Notes: generated by a model from the sequence alone, not told the origin. A stretch of 64,000 bases of DNA from Cladocopium goreaui (GCA_947184155.2 CAMXCT020001113.1:1421493-1485492); one strand, 5' to 3'; positions 1 to 13,400 are shown, numbered from the stretch's first letter. Numbers and translations are program-made.

Positions 1-1500
1 CGAGGCTGGTTGCACAAACCATCACAAACCATATGGCAGGAAAATTTCGTTTAGTACGACGGGTGATTGTGATGGAATGGAGGTGAGGATGGGTTGATCT
101 TAGTTGACAGCCGAAATTGGCTCTTAAATACCAGTGGTACCGCACAACGTGGTGACGAAAGTTTCAAAGATAGGAAAACTAATAGGAAGTGTAACCCGCT
201 GATGGACCGAAAGGTGGTTGAGGCTTCAGCACAACCGGTGGTCCCGGCACAGATTGCAGAAGCCAAAATTCAACAAGGGGGCCAAAATTTTAAAGCCAAA
301 ATTTCAAACGAGGGCCCGCCGGAAGCAGCACCGCACCCGCGGACCCACAGTGCTCCTGGCCACACATGCCAGGCAAAGGCGGCACCGCCCCGCCGGATTA
401 GCTGGCTGCCGCTGCAGGCAAAGTTGGTTCGCCGGATCCTCAGGGAGACTGAGACCGAGGAAACATGAGAGTATTCAAAATACGTCCTGTTTGGACATCG
501 CCTCCCTGTTCATTCGCCAGGGCTTTGGAACTTGGAACAGCTTGTTCCATCGACGCCAAACCCTCTGCTACCAGAGAACGGTGCAGCTCTGGTAGCACAA
601 CTGGCGCGGGCCTCAGCCCACTAACCGCAAAATCAGAGAGCGGCAAGGGCGACGCGCACCGACTTGCGCCAACCAAGGCGCAAGCCCTGGGTGTCTCCAA
701 GGATGCAGTCCAAGCGTGGCTCCCCGAGCTGCACGCTTGGCTGCTCCTGAAGCCGGTGCATCCGGCCCTGGATGCGCCAACGGCCGAGGCCGATGAAACT
801 AGATGAAACACACAAAAGAAAAAACAACAGACAGTCAACGCTCCACCGTGCAGGCAACACGGGTGGCACGGCAGGCAGAAAAACGGGCTGAGAAAAAACG
901 GTTGGAGGAAGAGAAACAAGCAGAGGCTCGGCCGGCGGAAGAAGCTGTCCTGTCGCGAATGCAGCCAGCCAGCGGACGCGGCGCCGCGGCAGGCGAAACG
1001 AAAGAGCCAAGTTGAGAAGAACAAAGCCCGCAACAAGAGGCGCAGAGAGTTGCGCCAAGAAGCACGCCAAAGCCAGGACCCTGAGGCGCGCGGGAAAATC
1101 GGGAGAGCCCGAGACGCCCGATGCGTCGCCGACGCAAACGCCAGGTCCGGCTCGCACGCGTGGCCGCCCTGGAGAAAGACAGGAAAAGGAAAGCCCAGAG
1201 CTCAGCTGCGCCCCCAAGAGAAAAAGAAAGAAAGCAAGGAAAGAAAGAAAGAAAAAGAAAGAACGCAAAGGAAGCACGAAAAAAGAAGAATTTGGCGAGA
1301 GCTTGACGCATCACTAAGGCGGACTGGAGAAGACCAACACGCTTTCCCAGAGGCATAGGCCCCCAGTCACTCCTTGCCTCCGGGCTGATTGGTCTTGTTC
1401 TGGCAGGTGCCAGCCCCACCGCCGCGGAGGCTACCCACGGTCTTCTCCTCAGTCAGACCGACTTCAACCAGACCGACGGAGAAAAAGGAAAGCACCTAAA
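1..1500. other. GC-rich low-complexity block, no gene recognised
   Basis: Clearly GC-richer than the rest of the window, with several overlapping open frames on both strands up to about 215 codons. The + strand products at 803-1317 are Lys/Glu/Arg-rich (RQAEKRAEKKRLEEEKQAEA, later RKRKKARKERKKKKERK); the minus strand is Leu/Phe/Ser-rich. This is what a purine-rich strand produces by composition alone. Decayed coding or retroelement sequence is possible. Confidence 0.35.
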
Positions 1501-1527
1501 AACAAAAAACGTGGACAGATTGCTGAC

Positions 1528-1990
1528 TTCAGTCTCTCTCTCTCTCTCTCTCTATTTCCCTTTTTTTAATCTATCTCTCCCTCTTGGTATCTATCCATCC
1601 ATCTATTTACCTAGTTCCTATTTATCTATCTCTCTGTTAATCTCTCCCAATCTACATGTCTTTTCTTTGTGTCTCCGTGCTTTTATTTATTTATTCATTT
1701 ATTTATTTATTCCTTTATTTATTTATTTTATCTGTTTATTTATTTATTGTTTGTTTGTTTATTTGTTTATTTTTTCTTTATTTTTTTATTTATTTTTTTT
1801 TTTTTTTTTTTGTTTTTGTGTTTTTTTTTTTTTTATTTATTTATTTTATCTGTTTATTTATTTATTGTTTGTTTGTTTATTTGTTTATTTTTTCTTTATT
1901 TTTTTATTTATCTACTTATTTCTCTATCTATTTATCTACCTCGCTTTCTATCTATTTCTCTATTTATCTCTATTTCTGCCTGGAATAATG
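1528..1990. repeat. Pyrimidine/T-rich simple-sequence tract
   Basis: CT dinucleotide run at 1531-1552, then TATC and TTTA tetranucleotide runs with long T stretches. A unit of about 110 bp recurs (TTTATTTATTTATTTTATCTG at about 1714 and 1834). The open frames here are artefacts. Confidence 0.85.
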
Positions 1991-2328
1991 TTTTTTTCGT
2001 AAAAATAATAGTAATTTGTATATATTAAAATTAATATTAAAAATAAATATTATTACCTAAAAACAAGAAATATTGTTAATATTCGAAGGAAATTTAGAAG
2101 TCAAACTTCCGATAATATAGACAGATGAAAAGCAGAGTAGGGCAGAGGTAGAGAGAAGAGAAAGATTAGAAGAGAGAAGAGTAGAAGAGAAAAAGTTAGA
2201 AGAAAGAAGATGCAGATGCGGTAGGAAAGTCGCGAAATATTGTGTTTTTCCAATGATTTGTGGCTCCGGAGGGTCGAAAAGTAGGCTCCCTAAAGCGGCG
2301 GGTGCGGAGCCAGCTGGCCAAATGAGAG

Positions 2329-2703
2329 ATGAAAAATTGTACGCCGTTGTGGCACAGGCATATTTCGAAGTTAAAATATATAAAACACACCAGCGCCGGA
2401 CCACTTTTGGAAGTTGAGATGTCAAAAAAGTGTACGCCGTTGCGGCAAGAAAAACATTTCGAAATTAAAATGTGCAAAGCACACCATGCTCGGACCACTT
2501 TTGGCAGTTGAGATGTCGAAAAAGTGCACGCCGTTGTGGCGCGAAGCACATTTCGAACTCAAAATGTTAAAAACACTAGGGGTTCGGACCACTTTTGGAG
2601 GTTCAGATGTCGAAAAAGTGCACGCTTTTGCGGCGCGAAGCACATTTCGAAGTCAAAATGTTAAAAATACTAGGGGTTCGGACCACTTTTGGAGGTTTAG
2701 ATG
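2329..2703. repeat. 93-94 bp tandem repeat, four copies
   Basis: ACGCCGTTGTGGC-type blocks start at 2341, 2434, 2528 and 2622, each followed by CATTTCGAA-TTAAAATGT and GGACCACTTTTGG-GTT-AGATGTC. The last copy runs into the CACTA array at 2704. Confidence 0.85.
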
Positions 2704-2709
2704 TCGCTT

Positions 2710-3115
2710 CGCTTCACTTCAGTACACTCCACTACACTCCACTACACTCCACTACACTACACTACATTACACAACACTACAACTACAACTACACAACTAC
2801 ACTCCACTACACTCCACTACATTCCACTACACTAAATTACATTACACTACACTAAATTACACTACATTACAGTACACTACACTCCACTACACTACATTAC
2901 ACTTCACTACACTACCTTCCACTTCACTACATTACACTACACTACACTCCACTACACGACAACTACAACTACAACTACACAACTACATTCCACTACAATA
3001 AACTCCACTACACTCCACTACACTCAATTATACTACACTACATTACACTACACTCCACTACACTACATTACACTACACTACACTACCTTCCACTACACTT
3101 CACTACATTACACTA
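2710..3115. repeat. CACTA/CATTA-rich simple array
   Basis: Degenerate pentamer array (CACTACACTCCACTACATTA...), about 400 bp, strongly strand-asymmetric (A/C on +). No coding signal. Confidence 0.9.
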
Positions 3116-3640
3116 GCGCAGTATTTTAGATAAGTCGAGGAGAAAAATCAGAAGACACATTGGTACGAGGCTGTTAGGGCTGCACTCAACTTTCCATTTT
3201 GGAAGGAAGTCTCGTAGAATTGTTTTGTTTTTGATGTTGTTAAATTCAAAAATCGGAAAGTTTTGCAGAATAGCTTCGTTTAGCTTGCTGCGCCAAGCAA
3301 TGTTGTGCCACACCCGCCAAAATCTGATAAGCATGTTTCAAATCTTATAGTGAATTCAAAAGAGTGGTAGACGCATGCAGCAAAATGAAAGTAACGGACG
3401 CGCAAAACGAAAGTTCCCAAAGTTTGTATTCGGGAAAAGTCTCAAATTTGTGGCAATTTTTTGGGAAAATTGGGATGGCAGAGCGAAGCCACTGATGGAC
3501 CGCCAGCTGCTTGACATCTCCTCTCTTTCTTTCTTTTTCCCGAATGCGTAGCAAGGGTTCCCGTTTCACTCTGGGGGTCTGGGGGTTGAGGGTGTGTTCG
3601 CTCGACGTTGCGTTCGCGAGCGCAACCGTCCGCAACCGTT
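3116..3640. other. Unique-looking spacer, nothing recognised
   Basis: Between two repeat blocks. No convincing gene, RNA or inverted-repeat element was seen; the open frames are under 110 codons and lack recognisable motifs. Confidence 0.4.
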
Positions 3641-4127
3641 CGCAACCGTCCGCGCGAGGACCGTATGGCCGTGCCTATGGGAAGTTCTGCAGAGGTGGTA
3701 ATTTTTGGAGGTTTCAGACGTGTCGTTGCTTCGTTTCGCGTGGCAGGCGTGGCACTTCGTGACATTCAGACGTGTTCTGGAACGTGTCGAAAGTCGTTTT
3801 GCGTGGCAGGCGCAATACTTTTGCGACATTTTCAGAAGATGTGTTGCAGTTTTCGTGGCAGGCGCAGCACTTTGGACGTGTCCATCGCCATTTTTCGTGG
3901 CAGGCGCAGCACTTTAGACGTGTCATGTTGCGTGTTTTTTGTAAATCGCATTGGCAAGGCTGCGTCAAGTGGCGACAAGGTGCAAATTCCGTGGCAGGCG
4001 TGGCATTTTCTGACATGTGCTGAAAATTGACGGAAGCCTCGCACGAAACATCGATTTTGAGGTTGCAAATTTTCACGTTCTAAGGAAAACTCGTAGGAAA
4101 ACGTCGATTTTGAAGCTACAAAGTGTG
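3640..4127. repeat. Degenerate repeats containing GTGGCAGGCG
   Basis: The string CGTGGCAGGCG(T/C)(G/A)GCAC recurs at roughly 40-70 bp spacing (near 3737, 3802, 3858, 3897 and 3990), usually followed by TTT-GA-GTGTC. It shares sequence with the following 214 bp repeat. Confidence 0.65.
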
Positions 4128-4803
4128 AAAGTTGGAGGAAGTCTCGCACGAAATGCTCGTTTTGGTGCTCCCACGTGTCTCGTCTCGAGTCTCTGGTTTC
4201 CCTGTGGCCTCGCCGTGTCTATGGGGGAAGCTGGAAAACATGTTCTTGCGGCATGTTTCAAACTATGAAAATTGGAGGAAGTCTCGTACGAAATGCTCGT
4301 TTTTCTGCATCCACGTGTCTTGTCTCGAGTCTCTGGTTTTCCTGTGGCTTCGCCGTGTCTATGGGGAAGCCGCAAAACCTCTCCTTTTCGAAGGTTTCCA
4401 AGCAGCTTGTCATGTCGTTTTGCGTGGCAGGCGTGGCACTTTGTGACATTCCAACGTGTTTGATAACGTGTCGAAAATGTCAAAATTGGAGGAAGTCTCG
4501 TACGAAATGCTCGTTTTTCTGCATCCACGTGTCTTGTCTCGAGTCTCTGGTTTTCCTGTGGCTCCGCCGTGTCTATGGGGGAAGCCGCAAAACCTCTCCT
4601 TTTCGAAGGTTTCCAAGCAGCTTGTCATGTCGTTTTGCGTGGCAGGCGTGGCACTTTGCGACATTCCAACGTGTTTGATAACGTGTCGAAAATGTCAAAA
4701 TTGGAGGAAGTCTCGTACGAAATGCTCGTTTTTCTGCATCCACGTGTCTCGTCTCGAGTCGTTGGATTTCCTGTGGCGTCGCCGTGTCTATGGGGAAAGC
4801 TCC
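4128..4803. repeat. 214-215 bp tandem repeat, about three copies plus a short variant
   Basis: AAAATTGGAGGAAGTCTCG starts at about 4268, 4482 and 4697, each time followed by TACGAAATGCTCG, CACGTGTCT, CTGTGGC and GTGTCTATGGGG. A shorter variant copy occupies 4128-4264. The third copy is cut at about 4800, where the CACTCC array starts. Confidence 0.85.
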
Positions 4804-4805
4804 GC

Positions 4806-6273
4806 ACTCCTCACTCCACACTTTACACTCCACACTCCTCCCTTTACACTCCACACTCCACACTCTACACTCCACACTCCACACTCTACACTTTACACCC
4901 CACACTCCACACTTTTTACATTTTACACTCCACACTCTACACTCCACAAACTAGACTTTCCACTCCACACTCCACACTCTACACTTTACCCTCCACACTC
5001 CACACTCCACACTTTACACTTTACACTTTGCACTCCACACTCCACACTTTACACTCCACACTCCTCACTTTACACTCCACATTCCACACTCCACACTCCG
5101 CACTCTACACTTTACACTTTATTAAACTCCTCACTCCTCCCTCCACACTCTACACTCCACATCCCCCACTCACACTCCACACTCTACACTTTCCACTCCC
5201 CACTCCACACTCCACACTCTACACGTTGCACTCCACACTCCACACTTTACACTCCACACTCCACACTCCACACTTTACACTCCACACTCCACACTCAGCG
5301 CTCTACACTTTACACTTTAAACTCCTCTCTCCTCACTCCTCACTCCACACTCTACACTCCACACTCCTCACTTTACACTCCGCACTCCACACTCCACACG
5401 CCACACTCCACACTCTACACTTTACACTCCACACTCCACAGTTTGCACCCCACACTCCACGCTCTACACTCCACACTCCTCACTTTACACTCCACACTCC
5501 ACACTCTACACTTTACCCTCCACACTCCGCACTCCACACTCCACACTTTGCACTCCATACTCTACACTTTACACTCCTCACTTTACACTCCACACTCCTC
5601 ACTTTACACTCCACACTCCTCACTTTACACTCCACACTCCTCACTTTACACTCCACACTCCTCACTTTACACTCCACACTTCCCACTCCACACTCCACAC
5701 TCCACACCCCTCACTCCACACTCCACACTCTACACTTTCCACTCCACACTCCACACTCCACACTGTACACTTTACACTCCACACTCCGCACTTTACACTT
5801 TACACTCCTCACTCCACACTCGACACTCTACACTTTACACTCCACACTCTACACTTTACACTCTACACTTCACACTTTACATTTTACATTCTACATTCTA
5901 CACTCCACACTCTACACTTTCCACTCCACACTCCACACTCCGCACTCCGCACTCCACACTACACACTTTACACTCCACACTCTACACTTTACAATTTACA
6001 CTCCTCACTCCACACTTTACACTCCACACTCCTCACTTTACACTCCACACTCCACACTTTGCACTTTACACTCCTCACTCCTCACTCCACACTCTACACG
6101 CTACACTCCACACTCCACACTCTACACTTTACACTCCACACTCTACACTTTACACTTCGCATTCTACACTTTACACACTCTACAGTCCCCACTCCACGCT
6201 TTACACTCCACACTCCACACTTTACACTCCACACTCCACACACACTCCACACTTTACACTCCACACTGCAGAC
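4806..6273. repeat. 1.5 kb CACTCC/ACACTCTACACTTTA array
   Basis: Degenerate 7-mer and 14-mer repeats (CACTCCA, CACTCTA, CACTTTA). Stop codons are scarce in two frames, which yields meaningless open frames of about 600 codons. Strong A/C versus G/T strand asymmetry. Confidence 0.95.
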
Positions 6274-6508
6274 TGGTAACAGGGGAAATATGTACAAGAC
6301 AGTTCAAATAAACTATTGCAGAAAAGTGTTGTGCGTGACTGCATATCCATGTGTTTTGACATCTGTACCATTAACATACGTGTGAGCATTCGGGTTCGTG
6401 GGCTTCATCTTGTTTTTTATCCCATATGCTCCATGTATGGTTTATTTACCTACATGACTGGGTCATTTATAAGGTAAATGTTGGTAAATATTCCATACAT
6501 GGATCCTA

Positions 6509-6610
6509 TGGGTAATTTAACATAGCTATTGAAAATCACCATTTATAGTGGATTTATATACCCATAAAAAATGGTGATTTTCCATAGCTATGTTAGTTTA
6601 CCAGAGGGTA
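6509..6610. mobile_element. Family A inverted-repeat element
   Basis: Left end GGTAATTTAACATAGCTATTG, right end CATAGCTATGTTAGTTTACCAG + AGGGTA, with the internal pair AATCACCATTTATAG / AAAAATGGTGATTTTCC. Near-palindromic, MITE-like, no coding capacity. Confidence 0.8.
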
Positions 6611-6620
6611 ATATAATAAT

Positions 6621-6724
6621 TCTCTGGTTGGTGGTTTTAAACATGTTTTATTTTCCATAATATATGGGAGAATCCTTCCCATTGACTAATATGTTTCAAG
6701 ATGGTTTAAACCACCAACCAGATA
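6621..6724. mobile_element. Family B inverted-repeat element
   Basis: Left end CTCTGGTTGGTGGTTTTAAA, right end TTTAAACCACCAACCAGAT. The middle has the family's TTTTCCATAATATATGGGA and CCTTCCCATTGAC strings. It begins 11 bp after the family A copy. Confidence 0.8.
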
Positions 6725-6919
6725 TGGGGTGTATTACTATAGGAATTGGGTATAATATTTATGGTATATGGTATAGTATGGTATTTGAAATGGGAGATAA
6801 CCCTATAGCCTCAATGTGTTTTTCCGCAAACGGTGTGTCCACACTGAGGGGTTCTTTAGGTAAGAGTAAAGGTGCTTGATCAGGGTACTCCATCTTATAT
6901 CCATAGCTTCAATTTTTTT

Positions 6920-7020
6920 TTTAAAATGGATCAATACATATGAATGCCATTTTATGGGGATGAACATCCATTTACCAGTTATTTTGATGTTCACCAGGGG
7001 TACAAGGTTTTGACCCATTG
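6920..7020. mobile_element. Family D element
   Basis: ATGGATCAATACATATGAATGCC, then GGGGATGAACATCCATTTACC, TTTTGATGTTCACCAGGGG and TACAAGGTTTTGACCCA. Five copies of this roughly 105 bp unit occur in the window. Confidence 0.75.
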
Positions 7021-8854
7021 TCATACCATATAATATGGGTATTTTGTAATGATGATATTACTATAAATGGGATGTTGCTTGAACCAATAAAGTTTGGGTG
7101 ATTGCACCAATATGATTTAATTCTGGGATGTGTTGCCCAAAAAGTATGGTCGCAGATGAGGGTTTCACCCACCAAAATGGAAAATAGAAGCTACACAACA
7201 AAGGTACTGACGCTGCAACAAGTGATAAAAAAACTGGTGGATAGAACCTACCAGAGGATGCAGGGTCCAGATCGGATTGAGGCGTCAAGATGTTTTTCTC
7301 CTCAATGCAGATGTAATGTAATGGTCATTGGCGGGAGAAGAAACTAGTTTTGTTTTTATGGTGAAGCTTGTAGCTATGCGCTTCTTGAACATCCAGCAGC
7401 TGGAAATTACTCAGTATACTCAACCCCTCAAGGCTCATCATGTTCTCGAGGCTAAGGTCTTCCCCCGACCATTTTTTTCCCATCGCACCGTTTTCTATCT
7501 TATCTCAAGCTGGATTCTGGCACAAACTCCAAAACTAGGATGGCTCTATTTCTTCTTTAGAGCTGCAGCTCTATTTGCCAGCTCCAAATTAGAAGCGCCG
7601 CTCCATTTTTTTTTCCCCGGCTCCAAGTAGAGCTTACAGTTCCATTGCAAAGCTTAGCGCCGCAACTCCGTGTCCTTCTTGGGTTTTATTTCTTACTCGG
7701 TAGAGGGCACGGCATTGAAACCCCAAGGTTGATGGTTTCAAAACACAATATTCTACATGAATCTGGCCATTGAGCCACCCTAAAATCATGAAGTCCCTAT
7801 TCCCTATGAAATCCTATGAAATCCATGTGTTGTTATTCATTTGTTTCCAATAAATCATGAAATCTCAGTACATTTGTCCATCTAAATCCATCAGTTTTAA
7901 GTCAACTCAGCTTGAGTTGAAACCAATCATCACAGCAGGTGTTTGGAGTTGCTGAGCCGCCGGGAAGTTGCTGGCTCGGCAGGTGTGGATCATAGTGGAT
8001 CAACTCGTTGGGAACTGGTTGGGGGATGGTTAGTGAATCATTGCTGGGCTGATCTCTGTTTATAGCCCCAAGGTTATCCCGAAAATACGGTTGTTTCAAG
8101 TATTTTCTTTTGTTTTTCCAAACATACTAGGGCTGGTTAGTTGAATTGACGGCTATTTTTTGGGGGATGGGAAGCACCAACCAGTTGTATCTCTGGTGAA
8201 TACTTAAAGTGAATAGGACCTCAAGACTTAAGTCAGTTAAGTCCTAGCTTCGGGAAACATGGACCAAAAGGAAATTCTTCAGTAGGGTGAACCCCATGGA
8301 TCACATGAAATACCCCCAATATATGGGCCTCACAATGAATAGAGCTAAGACTTAACCAGGGTTTGTAAGGGGGTGTTCAGTTCAGCAGGGTGCCGGATTG
8401 ATTCCCCACGGATTCCTGGGATATGCCCTGTTTTTTTTAAAGCCCTACCTGGAATGGTTGGCACGAACGAAAATCTCAAGGTTTGTTCAGATGGCGTTGG
8501 TTCACTTCGTAAATGGTTCACTCTCCCAGTGATTTGTGACTTGGAGTCTACATCATGTTTGCTGCTTCAGATCCCTGGTCAAATGGTCCATGAAGCATCC
8601 GATTTTTGGGTGGATTTCATTCGGGGTTTCTTAAAACGGTGGTTTTTAAAATGGGGGATCCCCAATTCACCGTGGGTTTCAATACTAATTCATGGTCTAC
8701 CGACTTGGAAGATTTGGGGGTAACCCCCATTTTAAGAGACCTGGTAACATGACGATTGACTGTTGCTGTGGTGGCCTCTGTGGCCCGGATGGCCGTTGTG
8801 GGCGAACGTTGTTTTTTTGATTTAAGGTATGTGTTGTTTGGTTACTATAGTTAG

Positions 8855-8958
8855 TACCCTCTGGTAAACTAACATAACTATGGAAAATCCCAATTTTCAA
8901 TGGGTAATTCCACTATAAATAGCCATTTTCAATAGCTATCTTAGTTTACCAGAGGGTA
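8855..8958. mobile_element. Family A inverted-repeat element
   Basis: Complete copy: TACCCTCTGGTAAACTAACA at the left and TTAGTTTACCAGAGGGTA at the right. Confidence 0.9.
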
Positions 8959-9710
8959 TCCCCTAACATAGTCAGTTCTACATTGATCTATTTGTTGAAT
9001 CCCTTATGTGTTTCTTTTAACTATTCATTGTATCCCCTGTTGTAGTTAGTTCTACGGATTCTTCACTATACCCGCCCATTATTTTGGTCACTATATATGA
9101 TATAATATATTAAACCAGCATGTTGTGGCAATCCCTTCTCCCTAAAACGAAACATCACCACAAAGAGACCATGGTTTAGTAGGGAAATTGTGCATATCCA
9201 GGGCCACTTCGGAGCTGTTTTTCATATAAAGGGGATGGGATTTTTTTCAAGAAACATTGCTGGTTTTTGTCGATCTTCACCAGGTCCGGAAGTACGAGTT
9301 GGAGCCTAAGAACTTAGAGCTGATGAGAGGGGATGGCCAACTTGCATCAACTTACGACAAAGATCAAGGGCTTGGGAAATTCTGAACTTACTGGGCTCAT
9401 GTTTGATTTCTGCCTTGTGAATAGCCAACAGAAAATCAACAGCTAAGCTAAGATGATGAACAGGAAGTGATTCTGATCCCAGGTTTTGGGCTGGAACATG
9501 GATTCAGCTCCCTGGGAGACCAGAGTCGCCTCGTAGCCATTTGAAGACCCCGCAACCAAAACATGTTGTCCGGTTTATTCCCTCTTTGGTAAAAAAATCA
9601 TTCAGATCCACACCACATGGCTGAAGTTGATTTTTAGTTCCAGCAGTTGGGGTACTGTAAATACACTGCTTTTGTACAGGTCATTGGGGTCATTCATTTT
9701 GGATACCGGG

Positions 9711-9817
9711 TACCCTCTGGTAAACTAACGTAACTATGGAAGGATCCACCATTTATAATGGGAAAATCCACTATTAATGGTCATTTTCAATAGCTATTTT
9801 GACATAACCAGAGGGTA
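9711..9817. mobile_element. Family A inverted-repeat element
   Basis: TACCCTCTGGTAAACTAACG left, ACATAACCAGAGGGTA right; the right arm is diverged. Confidence 0.85.
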
Positions 9818-10339
9818 TATTTGGTTGATTCTACCAACAGTAAACCCCTGGATGTCCTTTTCGTCGTTCGTCACCATGCGGTGCAACCAATGATTGATGA
9901 CGAACGGTGTGCCAAAGCCGCATGATTTTGCCCAGAAGGACGACATTGGTACAAGATTTCAGCCTCCATTTCATGGTTGAACCATTTATGGTTTTGAATA
10001 TTAAACCCCACATCATCCGTCATTGGTAGATGATATTCCCGTATATTCCCAGTATATATAACGTTATAAGTTGGTTAAATCTCAAATGATCTCAAATATT
10101 GGCAATGAGCATGGACGTATATGGTAATATTAACCCATTTCTATTGCCCATGTGATTTTTTCTGCTCATCCCATTTTTGGTTGGTCAAATGCACTGAAAC
10201 CAACTCCACAACCATCCAAAGCCTAACATCCAAAAGGATATTCTAGCTTCAACACCATAAAAAATGCCTAAAATTCTTGGTATACTCACACATGACTTGG
10301 TTTTTTCGAACCCACCGTGCTGTGCTTGTTCACGCTGAG

Positions 10340-10417
10340 GCCATTGAGGAGTCGGAGCCTGGACTTTTGGTGGGCGAATCTGTGGAAGATGCCAGGCGTC
10401 GGCAAATCCACATGGAG
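10340..10417 (+). CDS. Candidate exon, acidic/Arg-rich (HUWE1-like gene)
   Basis: Acceptor CTGAG|G and donor GAG|GTTTTG enclose 26 codons in phase 0, reading AIEESEPGLLVGESVEDARR and then RQIHME. It is the first exon I can argue for on this strand. A family B inverted-repeat element begins 24 bp after the donor. No family motif is present, so assignment to the ligase gene rests on position and composition. Confidence 0.4.
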
Positions 10418-13400
10418 GTTTTGATGGGAAGCACATCTATATCTGATTGGTGGTTTGGAACCATGGAATTTTATGACTTTCCATTGAATGTCATCATCCC
10501 AACTGACAAACTCCATTTTTCAGAGGGGTTGAAACCACCAAGCAGGTCTATAAACGTTAAACACAACTGGATATTGAATGGGAATAGGGATACAATTTGT
10601 GGGGTTTTAGTGATCTTTCAACGGGAAAAAAATCGAACCAAATGGAGGATGTTTCCAGCCATGTGATTTTTCTTAGCAGAGGGTAACCGGACACTCTTGG
10701 AGATGCCGAGTTGGTGATTGTTGATTTCCCATCTTTTTGATGGCCACTCAATGACTGGGACACGTTTGGAATATTTCGTTTTGGTGGCCGTGGCACATCC
10801 AAGTACTTGGGGGGTTCAGTTCCAGTCATTTGTGCAAAGAACCAGTCAGTTGTGAGGTTACATCCCTGAAAAATGCGGAGCTGTGGCTGCTATAAAGGTA
10901 CTTGATGATCTTTATGGGCAGGAATACGTTGAAAATCGTTTGTATGGGCATATGATCTGATGGTTCAATGGATTCTCATCACGAAGCAGCATTAAATCAC
11001 AGACAATTTTCTCCCAATCCAGCATCACCAGTGATTTTTCTGGTGAAAAATGCCGGTTTAATTCCCCAAATGTAGGATTTCCAATTTGGTCACAATTTAA
11101 TCAGCACTTTGCTTTAAATTTTCACATATCACATATCCCTATTCCTAAGTTCATCATTAGATAGCAGCAATTTGAACCTCGACCAAACAAGATCTGAATT
11201 ATCAAACAAAACATACAATTCCTATTAGGTTCCCATGTCCGTTGGAAAACATCATGTGATACCATTTTATCAAAAATACCCCAAAATATCCCAATTATAT
11301 ATCTATTTATATACATCCATTATATCCCATTGTATTCCACCATTGGGATCCCCAGCACTTCGTCCCAAAACGCCAGGGTACTCCGCGCGCTACGCGATGC
11401 CCCACTGGAACATGGAGGGGACGCGGTGGAGGATGGGGCGGGTCCACGCCGGATGGGGTGAACGGCAGGGGTTTTGGTCATTTTTTGGGGGGTTCGAAGG
11501 GTGCAAAAAATGACGGCGAAACAATGACCAAAGAAATGTGCAAAAATTTGTTTTAGCTGTAGAAATGGTGAACATGGCAAAGTTTTGGGAATCTTGCTGC
11601 CAAATTGATGTTTCCCCACATTTTTGTTTGGCAATGTGTTGGAAAATCGGCTGTTTTCGGCCAAACAAAATGGTTGGACTGGGGTGAATGGTACAGCGAC
11701 GGACTGAAACTTAGAATGCCTCCACGTTTCTCAAAATGATTTGTCCCGGCTCTTAGAATGCTTCGAGAAACAGTTTTGAATTGTTTTTTGAATTGGCTGC
11801 GACATACAATTGGAATTTTGATCTATTGTTTTTTTTGGATTGGCTGCGAATTGGTTACTGTATTTTGCTTGGCCAAAAAACATGATGAATTTGATGATGT
11901 GTTTATGATTTAAACTACACCGGGTGACTTATGTTTTGTCTCTTGGCATTTTTGTTTGTTTACCATAGATTGTGTTTGGTCAATGGTTGGATATTGTAAC
12001 TTGCCATGATATAAGTAATGAGAGGCAGTTTGATCAACAACATATCGGGGAACTGTTGGGATCTGCAAAATTCTGGGAATGAACGTTGGGGAATGTCAAA
12101 TCAAAGTGGCTCATAAGTCATACATATCTGGTTGGTGGTTTGGAACATGTTTCCCATATATTGGGAATAATACTCCCAACTGACTTTCATATTTTTCAGA
12201 GGGGTTGAAACCACCAACCAGATATGTTTGTTACCATAGATGGTCTAGAAACATTTACACACCATGATACTAATCTTCCGTTTTTTTTCCCTGTAATAAA
12301 CAATGGTGACTTTTTGTTTTTCCTCCATGGTGTGGCTACTTCTTTTGCTGAGGGTCCCTGCTTGTATCAAAATAGTAAGGATGAGCTGGCGAGTTGATCA
12401 GTTACCTGATCATCGTTGATAAAATTGACCTTAATTTTATGAGCAGTTGTCCCTGTATTTGTTTGGAATCTACCCTCAGACCTCATTAACATATTATGAG
12501 TATTGAGTATACTTACTTATATAATCTTATATATATATATATGACTAGACCTCAAAATATGTTATATAGTTATTTACTTATTTACCAACCAAATCGCATT
12601 TTGTGCATTTTTTTCTGGGTCTACTGTGACGGTGCCTGAGATTGTGAAACCCCCCAGGATCCACAGGAAGGCATGGGAGAAGATGAGGACGCAGTGAAGC
12701 AGAGTGGGTGGTTCGCGGCGAAATTTAGAGCCATCAGAAACAACAAATACCGTAGCTCTGTTGATTGAGGCCCCCTAGATAGATTAGATTGATTTAGATA
12801 TAGTTGACTTCATTGACGTGGTGAACTATGGTTTACTTGGTGGCTCATCCCACTTAGTACACGTGGGTTAGTTCACCCCAGTTATGGAATAAGAGTCTTA
12901 ATCCACGTAATCCACTGGGGTGAACTAAGCTGTTTACGATTCACGGGAGGCAACAGGTATTGATTGGTAAATATGAGGGGCTATACTGACCCCTGGAAAC
13001 AGTAGGGCTCTGGTGCAAAAGTCGTGTCAGTCCGTGCATGATTGCCACGTGTTTCTCTTATGGATGGTATTGTGCTACCAAACTTCCTGCCATGAAAGTT
13101 GGAGGGTCATGCCCCCAATGGACCCACAAATCTCGACCCCAACCTCACAACCTCTAGTTTTTTGATGTTTAAGGCTATACCAAGTAGTTTTGAGGGCTTA
13201 AATACCCAAGGGTTCCTCCATGTTCCTCCAAAATCAGGGTGTCCCAACATCTACTGATTGAAAACCGCATGTTATTTTTTGTAGACACCTGAAAATGTCA
13301 TCTTTGATGTACTATGTATTTACAAAAACACATAGTATATAGGTACATATAATATTTTAAAAATAATATATAGAATATAATGTGTATATATATATATAAT

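Larger units (their letters stand above)
6274..10339. other. AT-rich interval with inverted-repeat elements, no supported exon
   Basis: Contains family A copies (6509, 8855, 9711), a family B copy (6621) and a family D copy (6920). A possible exon near 9283 (VRKYELEPKNLELMR after CACCAG) lacks good support. It is either intron of the ligase gene or upstream intergenic DNA. Confidence 0.4.

Noticed and set aside
440-1419. Minus-strand frames of about 200 codons
   Set aside because: Overlapping open frames in all phases of a GC-rich block, no recognised motif, no start context or intron structure.
1511-2028. Open frames of up to 163 codons rich in Phe/Leu/Tyr/Ile
   Set aside because: Translation of a T-rich simple-sequence tract in all three frames; no membrane-protein signature beyond composition.
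4456-6311. Open frames of 607 and 580 codons on the + strand
   Set aside because: They run through the CACTCC simple array, which lacks stop codons by composition; the products are monotonous (TLHTPHSTLYTPHS) and two frames are open at once.
8745-8815. GC-rich patch as a ligase exon
   Set aside because: All frames are either interrupted or low in protein-like character, and splice sites are poor.
9283-9325. Exon VRKYELEPKNLELMR
   Set aside because: An AG|G acceptor is present but there is no good donor and no adjoining exon to test phase.
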